Assembly (NCBI GenBank): GCA_903828455.1
Contig: CAIKMJ010000026.1
Span: forward strand, 1 to 64,000
DNA length: 64,000 bases
Direction of reading: 5' to 3'
Source: an uncultured Acidobacteriia bacterium
Lineage (GTDB): Bacteria; Acidobacteriota; Terriglobia; Bryobacterales; Bryobacteraceae
The notes beneath the pieces are model-generated. The model worked only from the letters and a program-made list of their open reading frames with translations, was not told the DNA's origin and made no database searches. Position 1 is the first letter of the stretch. Each line of letters begins with the position of its first letter. Shown piece after piece: positions 53,009-61,365 of this stretch. A program made the position numbers and the translations under genes.

Positions 53009-53275
53009 ATGAAGAAGCCTGACCTCGCCGACGCCATCGCCCGCCTGCGCCGCCTGCCAAAGGCCGCCGCCGCCGACCAGGTAGATCGCGCTATCCATCA
53101 GATTATAAAGGCATTGCGCCATGGACACCCCGCCCGGCTCCCCGGTCTCGGCACGCTCGAACCCGGCCACACCTGGACTTTCCGCCCGGAAAAGCCCAAA
53201 CCGGCCGCCGCTGCTCCGATGAAAGCGCCCGCCCCTGCAGCCTCGCGCCCGTCCCGTTCCGGAGGCCCGAAATGA
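53009..53275 (+). CDS. HU/IHF-like DNA-binding protein with basic tail
   Basis: The 88-residue protein resembles the HU/IHF family: 'MKKPDLADAIARLRRLPKAA' matches the HU N-terminal helices, and 'HPARLPGLGTLEPGHTWTF' matches the beta segment with its Gly-x-Gly-Thr-x-Glu motif. The usual DNA-bending arm sequence is missing or replaced by a Lys/Ala/Pro-rich tail ('PEKPKPAAAAPMKAPAPAAS'). It likely binds DNA, perhaps as a dimer with its neighbour. Its stop overlaps the start of the TIR-fusion gene by 4 bases (ATGA), so the two are translationally coupled. Confidence 0.75.
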   Translation: MKKPDLADAIARLRRLPKAAAADQVDRAIHQIIKALRHGHPARLPGLGTLEPGHTWTFRPEKPKPAAAAPMKAPAPAASRPSRSGGPK

Positions 53276-53892
53276 ACCGCCGCCGCTCCGTTTCGCGCTC
53301 CGAATCGGCCCCGTTCGAACCGGTCACAGTGGAACTCGATACAGCGGAACTTGCGCGCCTCATCCGCCGCCAGCTCCGCCACTCCCGCGCCGTCGAAATC
53401 GACGGCCTCGGCACCTTCGAACGTACTCCCGGCGGCGCAGTCTCTTTCCACGACTCCGCACGCCCCCGCATCTTCATCGCCTACGCCGTCGAAGACGCCC
53501 CTGCCGCCCTCCGCCTCAACGACTCCCTCGCCTCCCGCGGCTACTCCTCATGGCTCGACCGCCGCAAACTCCTCCCGGGCCAGAACTGGCCCCGCCGCAT
53601 CGAAGACGCCATCTCCCGCTCCGACTTCTTCATCGCCTGCTTCTCCCGCCACTCCGTCAAAAAACGCGGCGGCTTCCAGGCCGAAATCCGCTACGCCCTC
53701 GACTGCGCCCGCCGAGTCCCGCTCGACGACGTCTTCCTCATCCCCGTCCGCCTCGACGATTGCCCCGTCCCCGCCCGCATCTGCCGCGAAACCCAGTACG
53801 TCGATCTCTTCCCCGACTGGGACGCCGGCTTCGCCCGCATCGCCGGCATCGTCGACGCCCAGCACGCCGGCCGGCCCCGCGGCCCGGCCTGA
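53272..53892 (+). CDS. HU-like-TIR domain fusion protein
   Basis: The 206-residue protein has an N-terminal HU-like segment (about residues 18-60, 'ELDTAELARLIRRQLRHSRA', 'VEIDGLGTFERTPGGAVSFH') and a TIR domain (about 64-180). TIR landmarks are 'PRIFIAYAVEDAPAALRLND', 'GYSSWLDRRKLLPGQNWPRR', 'SDFFIACFSRHSVKKRGGFQ' and the candidate NADase glutamate E138 in 'FQAEIRYALDCARR'. Bacterial TIR proteins commonly cleave NAD+ or make signalling nucleotides in anti-phage defence. The preceding HU-like gene shares the Gly-Leu-Gly-Thr-x-Glu motif and overlaps it by 4 bases. Function is unproven. Confidence 0.82.
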   Translation: MNRRRSVSRSESAPFEPVTVELDTAELARLIRRQLRHSRAVEIDGLGTFERTPGGAVSFHDSARPRIFIAYAVEDAPAALRLNDSLASRGYSSWLDRRKLLPGQNWPRRIEDAISRSDFFIACFSRHSVKKRGGFQAEIRYALDCARRVPLDDVFLIPVRLDDCPVPARICRETQYVDLFPDWDAGFARIAGIVDAQHAGRPRGPA

Positions 53893-53953
53893 AATGCCGC
53901 GCCGCCTTGCACCGCCCCGCTTGGGTTCGTTTTTTCGAGTGCGCCGCTCCGCC

Positions 53954-53989
53954 GGTGTTACTTGAGGTGTTACTTAGGGAGTTACTTAA
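53954..53989. repeat. 12-bp tandem repeat at the tadG-like gene end
   Basis: Three imperfect units (ggtgttacttga, ggtgttacttag, ggagttacttaa) span the stop codon of the minus-strand TadG-like gene, so its end repeats an AAG-TAA pattern. No function is apparent. Confidence 0.8.
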
Positions 53990-55283
53990 TCAGCGTCGCC
54001 GAAGACTTCGTCAATCCCGTGTAGGTTCCGGACGTGTCGTTCTGGATCGTGCTGCTGCCGCTGACCACGATCGTCTTGGCGATGAACGCGGCGTAAAACG
54101 CCGTGCTCGTGGCGCCGGTGAAGTTGAATGCCGTCGTCGGAAAGTAATAGGTCCCGGTGATCAGCCCGGTCCCCGAATTCGCAATGACGTTTGCCGACGC
54201 ATAAGTCTGCGACCGGTCCTGAAAAAAGACAATTCCCTGGTAGGTCCCCGAACTGGGCGCCGACAAAGTGGCGATCGCACTGCCCTGAATGGAAATTGGC
54301 GCAATCGTATACGAACCGCTCGCCGTGTTGTAAAACATGACGTGAGTTCCGTTGAGAGTTCCCGAGTTGCTAACCGTGAGCCCGCCGCCGTTCAGAATAT
54401 AGTTGCCGGGATTCAGATTGAGCGTTGCCGCGCCGGTAACCGTGATGCCGCCGCAATAGACACCCGGGCTTACGGTCGCTGAGTTGGCGTTGCCGATCGA
54501 ATAATTCGTGTGATCGCATCCCGAGTAACTCGGCGCCGGCAGCGAGGCCAGCGGATCGGCCACCGCGGTCGCGCCGGTTGTTGCCGTAGGCGATACCGTG
54601 GAAGTTCCGCCCAGGGATACGCTCCCCACCACCTTGATGAAGTTTCCGCTCACGTGCGACGAACCGGTCACATACAACGCCGTCGTGCTCGACGAGTTCA
54701 CATACACCCCGCATCCCGACGCCGTGATCGACGACGAACCTGTCACCGACACCGCCTGCGCAATATTGCCCGTGCCGATTTGATAAATGCACGACGTGCT
54801 CGGAATGCTCGTCACGCCCGCGATCGCCGACGCCTGAATCGACGCAATCTTGTACCCCACGCCGAACAGAAACAAATTAGGCGCGGAAGTCGAAACGTTC
54901 GCCTGAACCCACATGCTCGGGCTGTTACCCGTCACGCCCGGCGGTGTTGTGTTGTTCTCCACCATCGTCGCCGTGAATGTCGGCGGCGAATCCACCGTCG
55001 TATAGAGGCAACCGGCCTGCAGTGAAGTGGTCGGAGGATAAACTCCCGCGCACGTGTAAGTCGTCCCGCAGCTGATTGTGCTGCAGTTGTCCCCGTTGGC
55101 CTTGGCGTATACCGCCGCTGCCGACGCCGCCGCATCCGCCGCCGTCTGCACGCGCGTCTTCAGGAAGTAGGCCCACCCCAGATCTACTGAAAGCCCCATG
55201 GCCGCGAACAGAAAAATCAGACTGAGGCTCACCGCCAGCAGCGCCTGCCCGCCGCGACGCCCGGAATGTTTCGCGCTCTGCAT
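53982..55283 (-). CDS. TadG-like secreted/pilus-associated protein
   Basis: The 433-residue protein begins with a Tad-type prepilin-like N-terminus ('RRGGQALLAVSLSLIFLFAA', 'MGLSVDLGWAYFLKTRVQTA', 'ADAAASAAAVYAKANGD'), the Flp-pilus-assembly TadE/F/G signature. The remainder is Ser/Thr/Gly-rich repetitive beta sequence ('ASGCGVYVNSSSTTALYVTG', 'GAATLNLNPGNYILNGGGLT'). The single N-terminal helix would anchor it in the inner membrane. The start ATG 55283 overlaps the upstream TadE-like stop by one base. No TadA/B/C or Flp gene is in the window. Confidence 0.85.
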   Translation of the reverse strand: MQSAKHSGRRGGQALLAVSLSLIFLFAAMGLSVDLGWAYFLKTRVQTAADAAASAAAVYAKANGDNCSTISCGTTYTCAGVYPPTTSLQAGCLYTTVDSPPTFTATMVENNTTPPGVTGNSPSMWVQANVSTSAPNLFLFGVGYKIASIQASAIAGVTSIPSTSCIYQIGTGNIAQAVSVTGSSSITASGCGVYVNSSSTTALYVTGSSHVSGNFIKVVGSVSLGGTSTVSPTATTGATAVADPLASLPAPSYSGCDHTNYSIGNANSATVSPGVYCGGITVTGAATLNLNPGNYILNGGGLTVSNSGTLNGTHVMFYNTASGSYTIAPISIQGSAIATLSAPSSGTYQGIVFFQDRSQTYASANVIANSGTGLITGTYYFPTTAFNFTGATSTAFYAAFIAKTIVVSGSSTIQNDTSGTYTGLTKSSATLIK

Positions 55284-55789
55284 CAGAACAGAATCCTTTG
55301 CCGCGATTTTGCGCCCACCGTGAAGTCATTCGGGGGATCCGAATTAGGCGGCCAGAAGATCGCCACCGGGTTCTTCAGAATGTAAGTCGCGCTGATGGTG
55401 ACGTCGTTGCCCACCGCATTGTAGGACGCGTTCGGAAACTGAGTTGACGTGCCCGTGCAACTGCTCGCCGGGTTGCAGGTCGTCGTGCCGCTCCCGTCTG
55501 TCATCTTCAGAATCACGCTGCCGCTGCTCAGCGCCATTCCGGCGCCAACGAAGAACGTAGCCACGTTACCCACCGTGATCGTGCAGCTGTTGCTGTTCGC
55601 GGTACACGTCGCGCCATGCAGCGTCACGTACCGCGCCGTCGCCTCCGTCGCAAAGGCAAGATTGTGGAACTCCCACATATCGATCGAGATCGCCACAATG
55701 GAAATCGTCATGAACGTCAGCGGAATGCCCAGCAGCGTAAATTCGATCAGCGCATTCCCTCTTCGCCCGTTTGCTCTGCGCAGTCGCAT
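55283..55789 (-). CDS. TadE-like pseudopilin
   Basis: The 168-residue protein has the TadE motif 'RRGNALIEFTLLGIPLTFMT', whose Glu is the conserved prepilin residue after the processing site, followed by a hydrophobic helix ('ISIVAISIDMWEFHNLAFAT', 'EATARYVTLHG'). The C-terminal part is a short beta domain with cysteines ('TCTANSNSCTITVGN', 'CNPASSCTGTSTQ'). It lies between the other TadE-like gene (4 bases) and tadG-like. It should be a minor pilin or pilus assembly subunit. Confidence 0.88.
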   Translation of the reverse strand: MRLRRANGRRGNALIEFTLLGIPLTFMTISIVAISIDMWEFHNLAFATEATARYVTLHGATCTANSNSCTITVGNVATFFVGAGMALSSGSVILKMTDGSGTTTCNPASSCTGTSTQFPNASYNAVGNDVTISATYILKNPVAIFWPPNSDPPNDFTVGAKSRQRILF

Positions 55790-55793
55790 GCCG

Positions 55794-56264
55794 TCAGCTC
55801 CGCTGCCGCATCTTCACCGTGCGGTTAATCGTGAGTGTTCCGGGCAGGATGCCCGGAATCGGAATCAGCTGCGGCGTCAGATACACCACCGTCACCGCGG
55901 TCGCTGTGTTGCCGTCCGGTCCCGTGACCGAAGAAGCGGTCACCGCCACCGGCGCCGAAGTCGTAACCGTTGTGCCGGTCCCGCATGTCGAAAGTCCCGA
56001 CCCCACGTTCGGCAGGTAGCGGAACTGGTCGAGCGCGTAGCTGCACGCCGTCGTCGCGTCTGTCAGCGTGCTGGAGCTGGACGAACAATAAGTCGCCCCC
56101 ACGCTTGCCGCGGTCTGCGACGCAATCAGCGAATACGCGAAGAACCCGTAATCGTACGCGCCCACGAAAAGAAAGATGTACCAGGGAATCAGTAATGAGA
56201 ACTCAATGACGTTGCTTCCGCTGCGCCGGCCGACGTGGCGGCGCGGTATACGCGAATCGGTCAT
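55794..56264 (-). CDS. TadE-like pseudopilin
   Basis: The 156-residue protein has 'RRSGSNVIEFSLLIPWYIFL', a TadE-type processing motif and helix, followed by 'GFFAYSLIASQTAASVGATY' and a small beta domain with cysteines ('CSSSSSTLTDATTACSYALD', 'GSGLSTCGTGTTVTTS'). It is the first gene of the three-gene minus-strand group TadE-TadE-TadG. The C-terminus is basic ('GTLTINRTVKMRQRS'). Confidence 0.87.
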   Translation of the reverse strand: MTDSRIPRRHVGRRSGSNVIEFSLLIPWYIFLFVGAYDYGFFAYSLIASQTAASVGATYCSSSSSTLTDATTACSYALDQFRYLPNVGSGLSTCGTGTTVTTSAPVAVTASSVTGPDGNTATAVTVVYLTPQLIPIPGILPGTLTINRTVKMRQRS

Positions 56265-56348
56265 ATAGATCTATCCTGTCTGACGAACGGCCATCGCACA
56301 ACCTCTGCAATGGTTGTGCCGCCGGTACTCCCATCGGTTAACCAGCGC

Positions 56349-57050
56349 CTACCTGCCAGGCGTCTGATTTCCGACTTTCCGCAGCAGCGGAATCGCCGCC
56401 AGCCCCGTGATGAAAAGCAGCATCGAAGCCGGCTCAGGCGCATTTCCCTGGCCCCCGCCTCCGGTGCCGGTCGTGTTCAGCACCAGCTGCACCTGCGCCG
56501 GATCGCCGCTCACCGTGGAGAAGATCGCTTCGTTGGCCGTCCCCGGAGCGGTCTGCTGCAGACTCGTCAGACGGCCGCCCAGTTCGAACGTGCCTCCTGC
56601 GTTGTTGTTCAGCGCCGTGATCGCCGCCGCATCCAGCGTAATGGTCACCGTCTGGGCGTTTTCCGCCGCGCTGTAGACCTGCGTGCCGTAAACAGTGCCC
56701 GTCCCCAGATCGGCGAAGTCCTGCGCGGCGACACTCGTCAGCTGCAGAGTTTCGGAAGTCGTCTGGTACGGAATATAAGTGCCCGAAGCAACCTGGATGG
56801 TTGCCGACGTGATGGTTCCGCTGACCGTCGAAAGATCGAAACTAAACCAGTCCCGAAGCTCCGCCCCGGCGTTGTACGAAAAGTCGATGCCCGTGTAATA
56901 GCTGTTCGCGCCCGATGTCCCGTTGGATGTGCCCGTGCTGGTAATCCAGCCGCGATTTGCGGTGCTGAGCGTAAACGTGTCGGCAAGCGCGGGAATACAG
57001 GACAGTAAGATTGCAGTCAGAACGGCGAAAAAGAGATTGATGCGTTTCAA
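56349..57050 (-). CDS. PEP-CTERM sorting-domain protein
   Basis: The 233-residue exported protein has a signal peptide ('LFFAVLTAILLSCIPALAD'), a Ser/Thr/Gly-rich beta domain ('WFSFDLSTVSGTITSATIQV', 'AQTVTITLDAAAITALNN'), and a C-terminal PEP-CTERM signal 'APEPASMLLFITGLAAIPLL' followed by Arg-Lys. The signal is recognised by exosortase EpsH-type enzymes linked to exopolysaccharide production. TTG 57050 follows a GGAGG ribosome binding site. No exosortase is in the window. Confidence 0.9.
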   Translation of the reverse strand: MKRINLFFAVLTAILLSCIPALADTFTLSTANRGWITSTGTSNGTSGANSYYTGIDFSYNAGAELRDWFSFDLSTVSGTITSATIQVASGTYIPYQTTSETLQLTSVAAQDFADLGTGTVYGTQVYSAAENAQTVTITLDAAAITALNNNAGGTFELGGRLTSLQQTAPGTANEAIFSTVSGDPAQVQLVLNTTGTGGGGQGNAPEPASMLLFITGLAAIPLLRKVGNQTPGR

Positions 57051-57254
57051 GTGAACCTCCGCCTACAAGGTGCATAGTACGCAAAGTACCGGCGAAAGTT
57101 GAGACTGTCTTTGGTTGAAAGATTTCGTCTCCCGTTTGACAACCGGGAGCGCGGTCCGTTCGTTAACCATGGTTGAGTTAACGACAGTTGATTAATATTG
57201 ATTGTTGGAGAAACAGCTGCTTTCAGGCGGCCCTCCATTGGGAGAACATCGCGC

Positions 57255-59336
57255 ATGTCCCGCACTACCGGCAGGCCGAAGAGCGCGGCGGCACGCGCGC
57301 AGCATCCCGTGCGCGGCGCTGTCGCCCCGGATTGCAACTCGCCCGCCGCGGCCACCCGCCGGTTGTCGCTCGACTGGGCCGTCTGTCTCGCCCTCGTCCT
57401 ATCCGTCTTCGCCGCCTACGCTCCGGTTGCCGGCTTCGACTTTATTAGTTACGACGACCCGCTGTATGTCACGGCAAATCCTCACGTGCAGTCCGGGCTC
57501 ACGCCCGACGGTATCCGCTGGGCCCTCACCGCCGTCGTATCCAAAAACTGGATGCCGGTCACGCTGCTCTCGCACATGCTCGATGTCCAGCTGTTCGGCA
57601 TGCGCAGCGGGATGCACCACCTTGTCAACGTCGCGATCCACGGGCTGGCGGCGGTGTTCCTCTTTCTGTGCCTCCGCCGTGCCGCCGGCTCGCGCGGCCT
57701 GAGCGCATTCGTCGCCTTCGTCTTCGCGCTGCACCCGCTGCATGTCGGCTCGGTCGCCTGGATCGCCGAACGCAAGGACGTTCTCAGTGCCTTCTTCTGG
57801 TTCGTCGCCCTCTTCGGATACCTGCGCTATACCGAGCGGCCCTCCCCGCGCCGGTATCTGGCGATGGCGTTTCCCTTCTGCCTCGGCCTGCTGTCGAAGC
57901 CGATGCTGGTCACCTTTCCCTTTACGCTCTGGTTGCTCGACCTGTGGCCGCTGCGCCGCCCCGGGTGGCCGCGAACCTTCGTGGAGAAACTCCCGCTGTT
58001 CGCGCTGTCGGCCGCTGCTTCTGTGGTCACGTATCTCGTGCAAGGCTCGTCCGGCGCCATGTACTCGGTCCCGCCCATGCTGCGCACCGAAAACGCAATC
58101 GTGTCGTACGTCACTTACATCGCGCAGACGCTCTGGCCCGTGCGGCTGGCATTCTTCTATCCGTACCCGCAGTCGATCCCCGCGTGGCAGCCGGTCGCCG
58201 CCTTCGCCGTTATCGTTGCGATTTCGTTTTTCACCGCACGCGCATGGCGGAGCCGCCCCTGGCTCACCGTCGGCTGGTTCTGGTATCTGATCACTCTGCT
58301 GCCGGTCATCGGCTTCGTGCAGGTCGGGATGCAGGCTCATGCGGATCGTTACATGTACATCCCGATGATCGGCTTGTTGCTCCTCCTCGCCCGGAGCGCG
58401 CAGGAAGCGAGCGTCAGGTGGCCCGCCGCATCGCGTCTCATCGCCGTGGCGGGCATCGCGGCCTGTGTCTGCTGCCTCGCGCTCGCGCGGGTTCAGACGG
58501 CTTACTGGCAGAACAGCGAAACGCTGTACCGGCGTGCCATAGAAGTGACGGAGAACGACGTCACGCGGAACAATCTGGTGGCCGAATACAATCTGGCGCA
58601 ATACCTGACTTCTCTGCAGCGCTACGCCGACGCCGTCCCTCACTTCGAAGCGGCGCTGCGCATCCGGCCGGATTACGCCGAAGCTCACAGCGGTCTCGGC
58701 ATCGCGATGATGAGCCTCGGCGACAGTGCCGGCGCTGTCCCGCATCTGCTGGCCGCAGTTGTCGCGCGGCCCGGCGACGCCGCCGCGCAGGGCAACCTCG
58801 CTGTGGCTTTGAGCACTCGCGGCGACTATGCAGCCGCCATCCCTCACTTCGAAGCCGCTCTGCGCGCCCGTCCCGACGACGCCGGTGCCCACACCAATCT
58901 CGGCATGGCGATGATGAGCCTCGCCGATTACACCGGAGCGATTCCGCATTTTGCAGCCGCGCTTCGCGCCACCCCGGACCATGCTGTCGCGCACTACGGC
59001 TTCGGCGTGTCTCTGTTCAGCAGCGGCGATTATGCGGCCGCACTGCCGCATTTGGAAGCCGCCATCCGTGCCAGACCCGACTATCTGGCCGCCCATTACT
59101 ATCGGGGCCTGGCGCTCTCGATGACCGCCGCCCGCGCTGCCGATGCCATCGCGTCCTTTCAGGCCGCACTGCCGGTGAATCCTGACGACCCCGCAGCCCA
59201 CGCCGGCTACGGCGGCCTGCTCGCAGGTCTTGGCCGGACGCAGGAGGCGATCGTACAACTCGAAGCCTCGCAGCGCCTCCGCCCCAATCCGGTGATTGCC
59301 AATATGCTCGCCCGTTTGCGCGGGGGAAAACCGTAG
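57255..59336 (+). CDS. Multi-pass membrane TPR protein, TMTC-like
   Basis: The 693-residue protein has an N-terminal membrane domain of ~10 helices with GT-C glycosyltransferase-like features ('GFDFISYDDPLYVTANPHVQ', 'KNWMPVTLLSHMLDVQLFGM', 'HPLHVGSVAWIAERKDVLSA', 'LLSKPMLVTFPFTLWLLDLW'). At least six tetratricopeptide repeats follow ('AVPHFEAALRIRPDYAEAHS', 'AIPHFEAALRARPDDAGAHT'). This architecture is shared with eukaryotic TMTC O-mannosyltransferases and many bacterial TPR membrane proteins. Glycosylation of exported proteins is a plausible role. ATG 57255 follows GGAGA with 9-base spacing. Confidence 0.8.
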   Translation: MSRTTGRPKSAAARAQHPVRGAVAPDCNSPAAATRRLSLDWAVCLALVLSVFAAYAPVAGFDFISYDDPLYVTANPHVQSGLTPDGIRWALTAVVSKNWMPVTLLSHMLDVQLFGMRSGMHHLVNVAIHGLAAVFLFLCLRRAAGSRGLSAFVAFVFALHPLHVGSVAWIAERKDVLSAFFWFVALFGYLRYTERPSPRRYLAMAFPFCLGLLSKPMLVTFPFTLWLLDLWPLRRPGWPRTFVEKLPLFALSAAASVVTYLVQGSSGAMYSVPPMLRTENAIVSYVTYIAQTLWPVRLAFFYPYPQSIPAWQPVAAFAVIVAISFFTARAWRSRPWLTVGWFWYLITLLPVIGFVQVGMQAHADRYMYIPMIGLLLLLARSAQEASVRWPAASRLIAVAGIAACVCCLALARVQTAYWQNSETLYRRAIEVTENDVTRNNLVAEYNLAQYLTSLQRYADAVPHFEAALRIRPDYAEAHSGLGIAMMSLGDSAGAVPHLLAAVVARPGDAAAQGNLAVALSTRGDYAAAIPHFEAALRARPDDAGAHTNLGMAMMSLADYTGAIPHFAAALRATPDHAVAHYGFGVSLFSSGDYAAALPHLEAAIRARPDYLAAHYYRGLALSMTAARAADAIASFQAALPVNPDDPAAHAGYGGLLAGLGRTQEAIVQLEASQRLRPNPVIANMLARLRGGKP

Positions 59337-59497
59337 CGTTCCCGGCATTGGCTGCAACGCCGGGTCGTTCCCATCACTCGCGAATTTATATTTCCCTTTC
59401 CCTCAATAACTTCGCTCCTTGCGTTGCGTAACTTCATCCGCGCGCGTGCTACTTCTGTGTCCGACAGCAATGTCTCGATAGAAAGGAACTTACTACT

Positions 59498-60268
59498 GTG
59501 GCCACTGCCAAACAGATAGCAGCCAACCGCGCCAACGCGAAAAAATCCACCGGCCCCCGCACGCTCGCCGGCAAACTCATCACCCGGCTCAACGCCTTGA
59601 AGGACGGCCTCACCGGCCAGCTCCTCGTCATCGCTCCCGAAGAGCGCGAAACCTACAACGCCTTCTCGCAAAAGCTCACCGCTTCGCTCAACCCCATCGG
59701 CATCGAGGAACTCCACGTCGCCGCCCGCATCGTTCGCGATACCTGGCGTCTGCATCGCATCGCCGCCATTGAAGAGACCGCCTACGCATTCGGCCTGCTC
59801 GAAAACGAAGCCGACTCCGGCAGCATCCTCGCCAGGGTTGTTGTCGACGCCCCCACGGCCGCCGCCGCCCGCGAAATCCACGTTGCCGTTTCCAACGCCC
59901 TTACCTTCGAGGCGCGCGCCCGCGATTTCGATCGCGCCTCCGGCATCGAAGCCCGTCTTCGCCGCGGACTTCATAAGGACTACGCTCTCCTCCACCACCT
60001 CCAGAAGGAGCGCAACCGTCCTCACACCACCTTCGTTCGCTCAACCCGGAAGCCCGACCAGTATTTCGATGCCGCCTCCGCAACGGGCGTCTCCGGCCAG
60101 GATTCCGCCGCTGGCACCGGCAGACGCGATCCGGTCGACAAAATTGGCTCTGTTTTGCAGAATTCTTCGCGCCCCGATCAAGCCGCCGCAATGACTCCGC
60201 TGCGTGGAACTTTGCCTCGTCCATACGGCGCTCCGTGGATAGATTCCGAGCCTTCCGCCGCGCTCTAG
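59498..60268 (+). CDS. Conserved hypothetical protein ('AANRANAKKSTGPRT' family)
   Basis: The 256-residue protein opens 'ATAKQIAANRANAKKSTGPR' and 'TLAGKLITRLNALKDGL', the hallmark of a widespread but uncharacterised family in Acidobacteria and Planctomycetes. The middle is helical ('RIVRDTWRLHRIAAIEETAY') and the C-terminal third is low-complexity. The basic N-terminus may bind nucleic acid. GTG 59498 gives the family start. Such genes often occur in many copies per genome, but only one lies here. Function unknown. Confidence 0.8.
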   Translation: MATAKQIAANRANAKKSTGPRTLAGKLITRLNALKDGLTGQLLVIAPEERETYNAFSQKLTASLNPIGIEELHVAARIVRDTWRLHRIAAIEETAYAFGLLENEADSGSILARVVVDAPTAAAAREIHVAVSNALTFEARARDFDRASGIEARLRRGLHKDYALLHHLQKERNRPHTTFVRSTRKPDQYFDAASATGVSGQDSAAGTGRRDPVDKIGSVLQNSSRPDQAAAMTPLRGTLPRPYGAPWIDSEPSAAL

Positions 60269-60373
60269 CGCTTCGGACCCTGTTGATCCGCCCTCATCGC
60301 CAACCGCATGGCCCCGTCAACACCACACGTGTGTCTCCGCTCGCCAATCGCAATATGCTAGCGTCGGCAATGC

Positions 60374-61363
60374 ATGGCTGATATCTCGACTCACGACCTC
60401 GCCCTTCGCCTCGGCCTCCCGTTACGCGGCGACCCCGCTCGTCTCCTCACCGGCGCCTCGCTTCTCGAAGAGGCCGGCCCCTCCGATGTCGCCTTCGCCG
60501 GCGCGCCCAAATTCTTCCCCGCCGCCGCCGCTTCCCGGGCCGGCTGCATCATCGCGCTTGCCGATTTCGAACCCGCCCCTGGCCAGTCCGTCATCGTCTC
60601 GCCGCAGCCCCGCGCCCATTTCGCGATGGCACTTTCGATCCTCTATCCCGCGCCCGCCGCGCAAGCCGGCATCCACACTACCGCCCTCGTCGATCCCTCC
60701 GCCTCTATCGACCCCACCGCCGAAATCGGTCCCTTCGTCCGCATCGCGGCCGGTGCCAGGATAGGCGCGCGCGTCCGCCTCGCCGAAGGCTGCTCCATCG
60801 GCGCATCTGTCAGCATTGGCGATGACACCGTTTTCTATCCGCGTGTCACCGTATACGAACGCGTTCACATCGGCGCGCGCTGCATCTTTCACGCCAATGC
60901 TGTCATCGGCGCCGATGGCTTCGGCTTTGAGATGGCCGCCGGTGCTTATCGCAAAGTTCCGCAGGTCGGCACCGTTGAAATTGGCGACGACGTGGAAATC
61001 GGCGCCGGCACCTGCATCGACCGCGCCACGCTCGGCGTCACCGTCATCGGCAACGGCGCCAAGCTCGACAACATGGTCCACATTGCGCACAACTGCCGCA
61101 TCGGTTCGCACGTCGTCATCGCCGCGCAGACCGGCCTCGCCGGCGGTGTCTCGGTTGGAGACTACGCCGTCGTCGGCGGCCAGGTCGGTGTCGGCGACAA
61201 AGCCCGCATCGAATCGCGCGCCATCGTCGGCTCCGGCGCCGGCATCCTCACGTCGAAGATTGTGCGCGCCGGCGAACCCGTCTGGGGCACTCCCGCGCGC
61301 CCGCTGCGCCAGTACCTCGCTCAGCTCGCCACGCTGTCGCGGCTCTCAAAGAAGAAGCACTGA
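60374..61363 (+). CDS. lpxD: UDP-3-O-(3-hydroxyacyl)glucosamine N-acyltransferase
   Basis: LpxD adds the second acyl chain in lipid A synthesis, using acyl-ACP. The 329-residue protein has an N-terminal uridine-binding domain ('GASLLEEAGPSDVAFAGAPK') and a left-handed beta-helix of hexapeptide repeats ('VDPSASIDPTAEIGPFVRIA', 'IGDDVEIGAGTCIDRATLG', 'KLDNMVHIAHNCRIGSHVVI'). The catalytic histidine lies in that last segment, and the C-terminus carries 'GEPVWGTPARPLRQYLAQLA'. It shows that the organism makes lipid A. No other lpx gene is in the window. Confidence 0.95.
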   Translation: MADISTHDLALRLGLPLRGDPARLLTGASLLEEAGPSDVAFAGAPKFFPAAAASRAGCIIALADFEPAPGQSVIVSPQPRAHFAMALSILYPAPAAQAGIHTTALVDPSASIDPTAEIGPFVRIAAGARIGARVRLAEGCSIGASVSIGDDTVFYPRVTVYERVHIGARCIFHANAVIGADGFGFEMAAGAYRKVPQVGTVEIGDDVEIGAGTCIDRATLGVTVIGNGAKLDNMVHIAHNCRIGSHVVIAAQTGLAGGVSVGDYAVVGGQVGVGDKARIESRAIVGSGAGILTSKIVRAGEPVWGTPARPLRQYLAQLATLSRLSKKKH

Positions 61364-61365
61364 TC

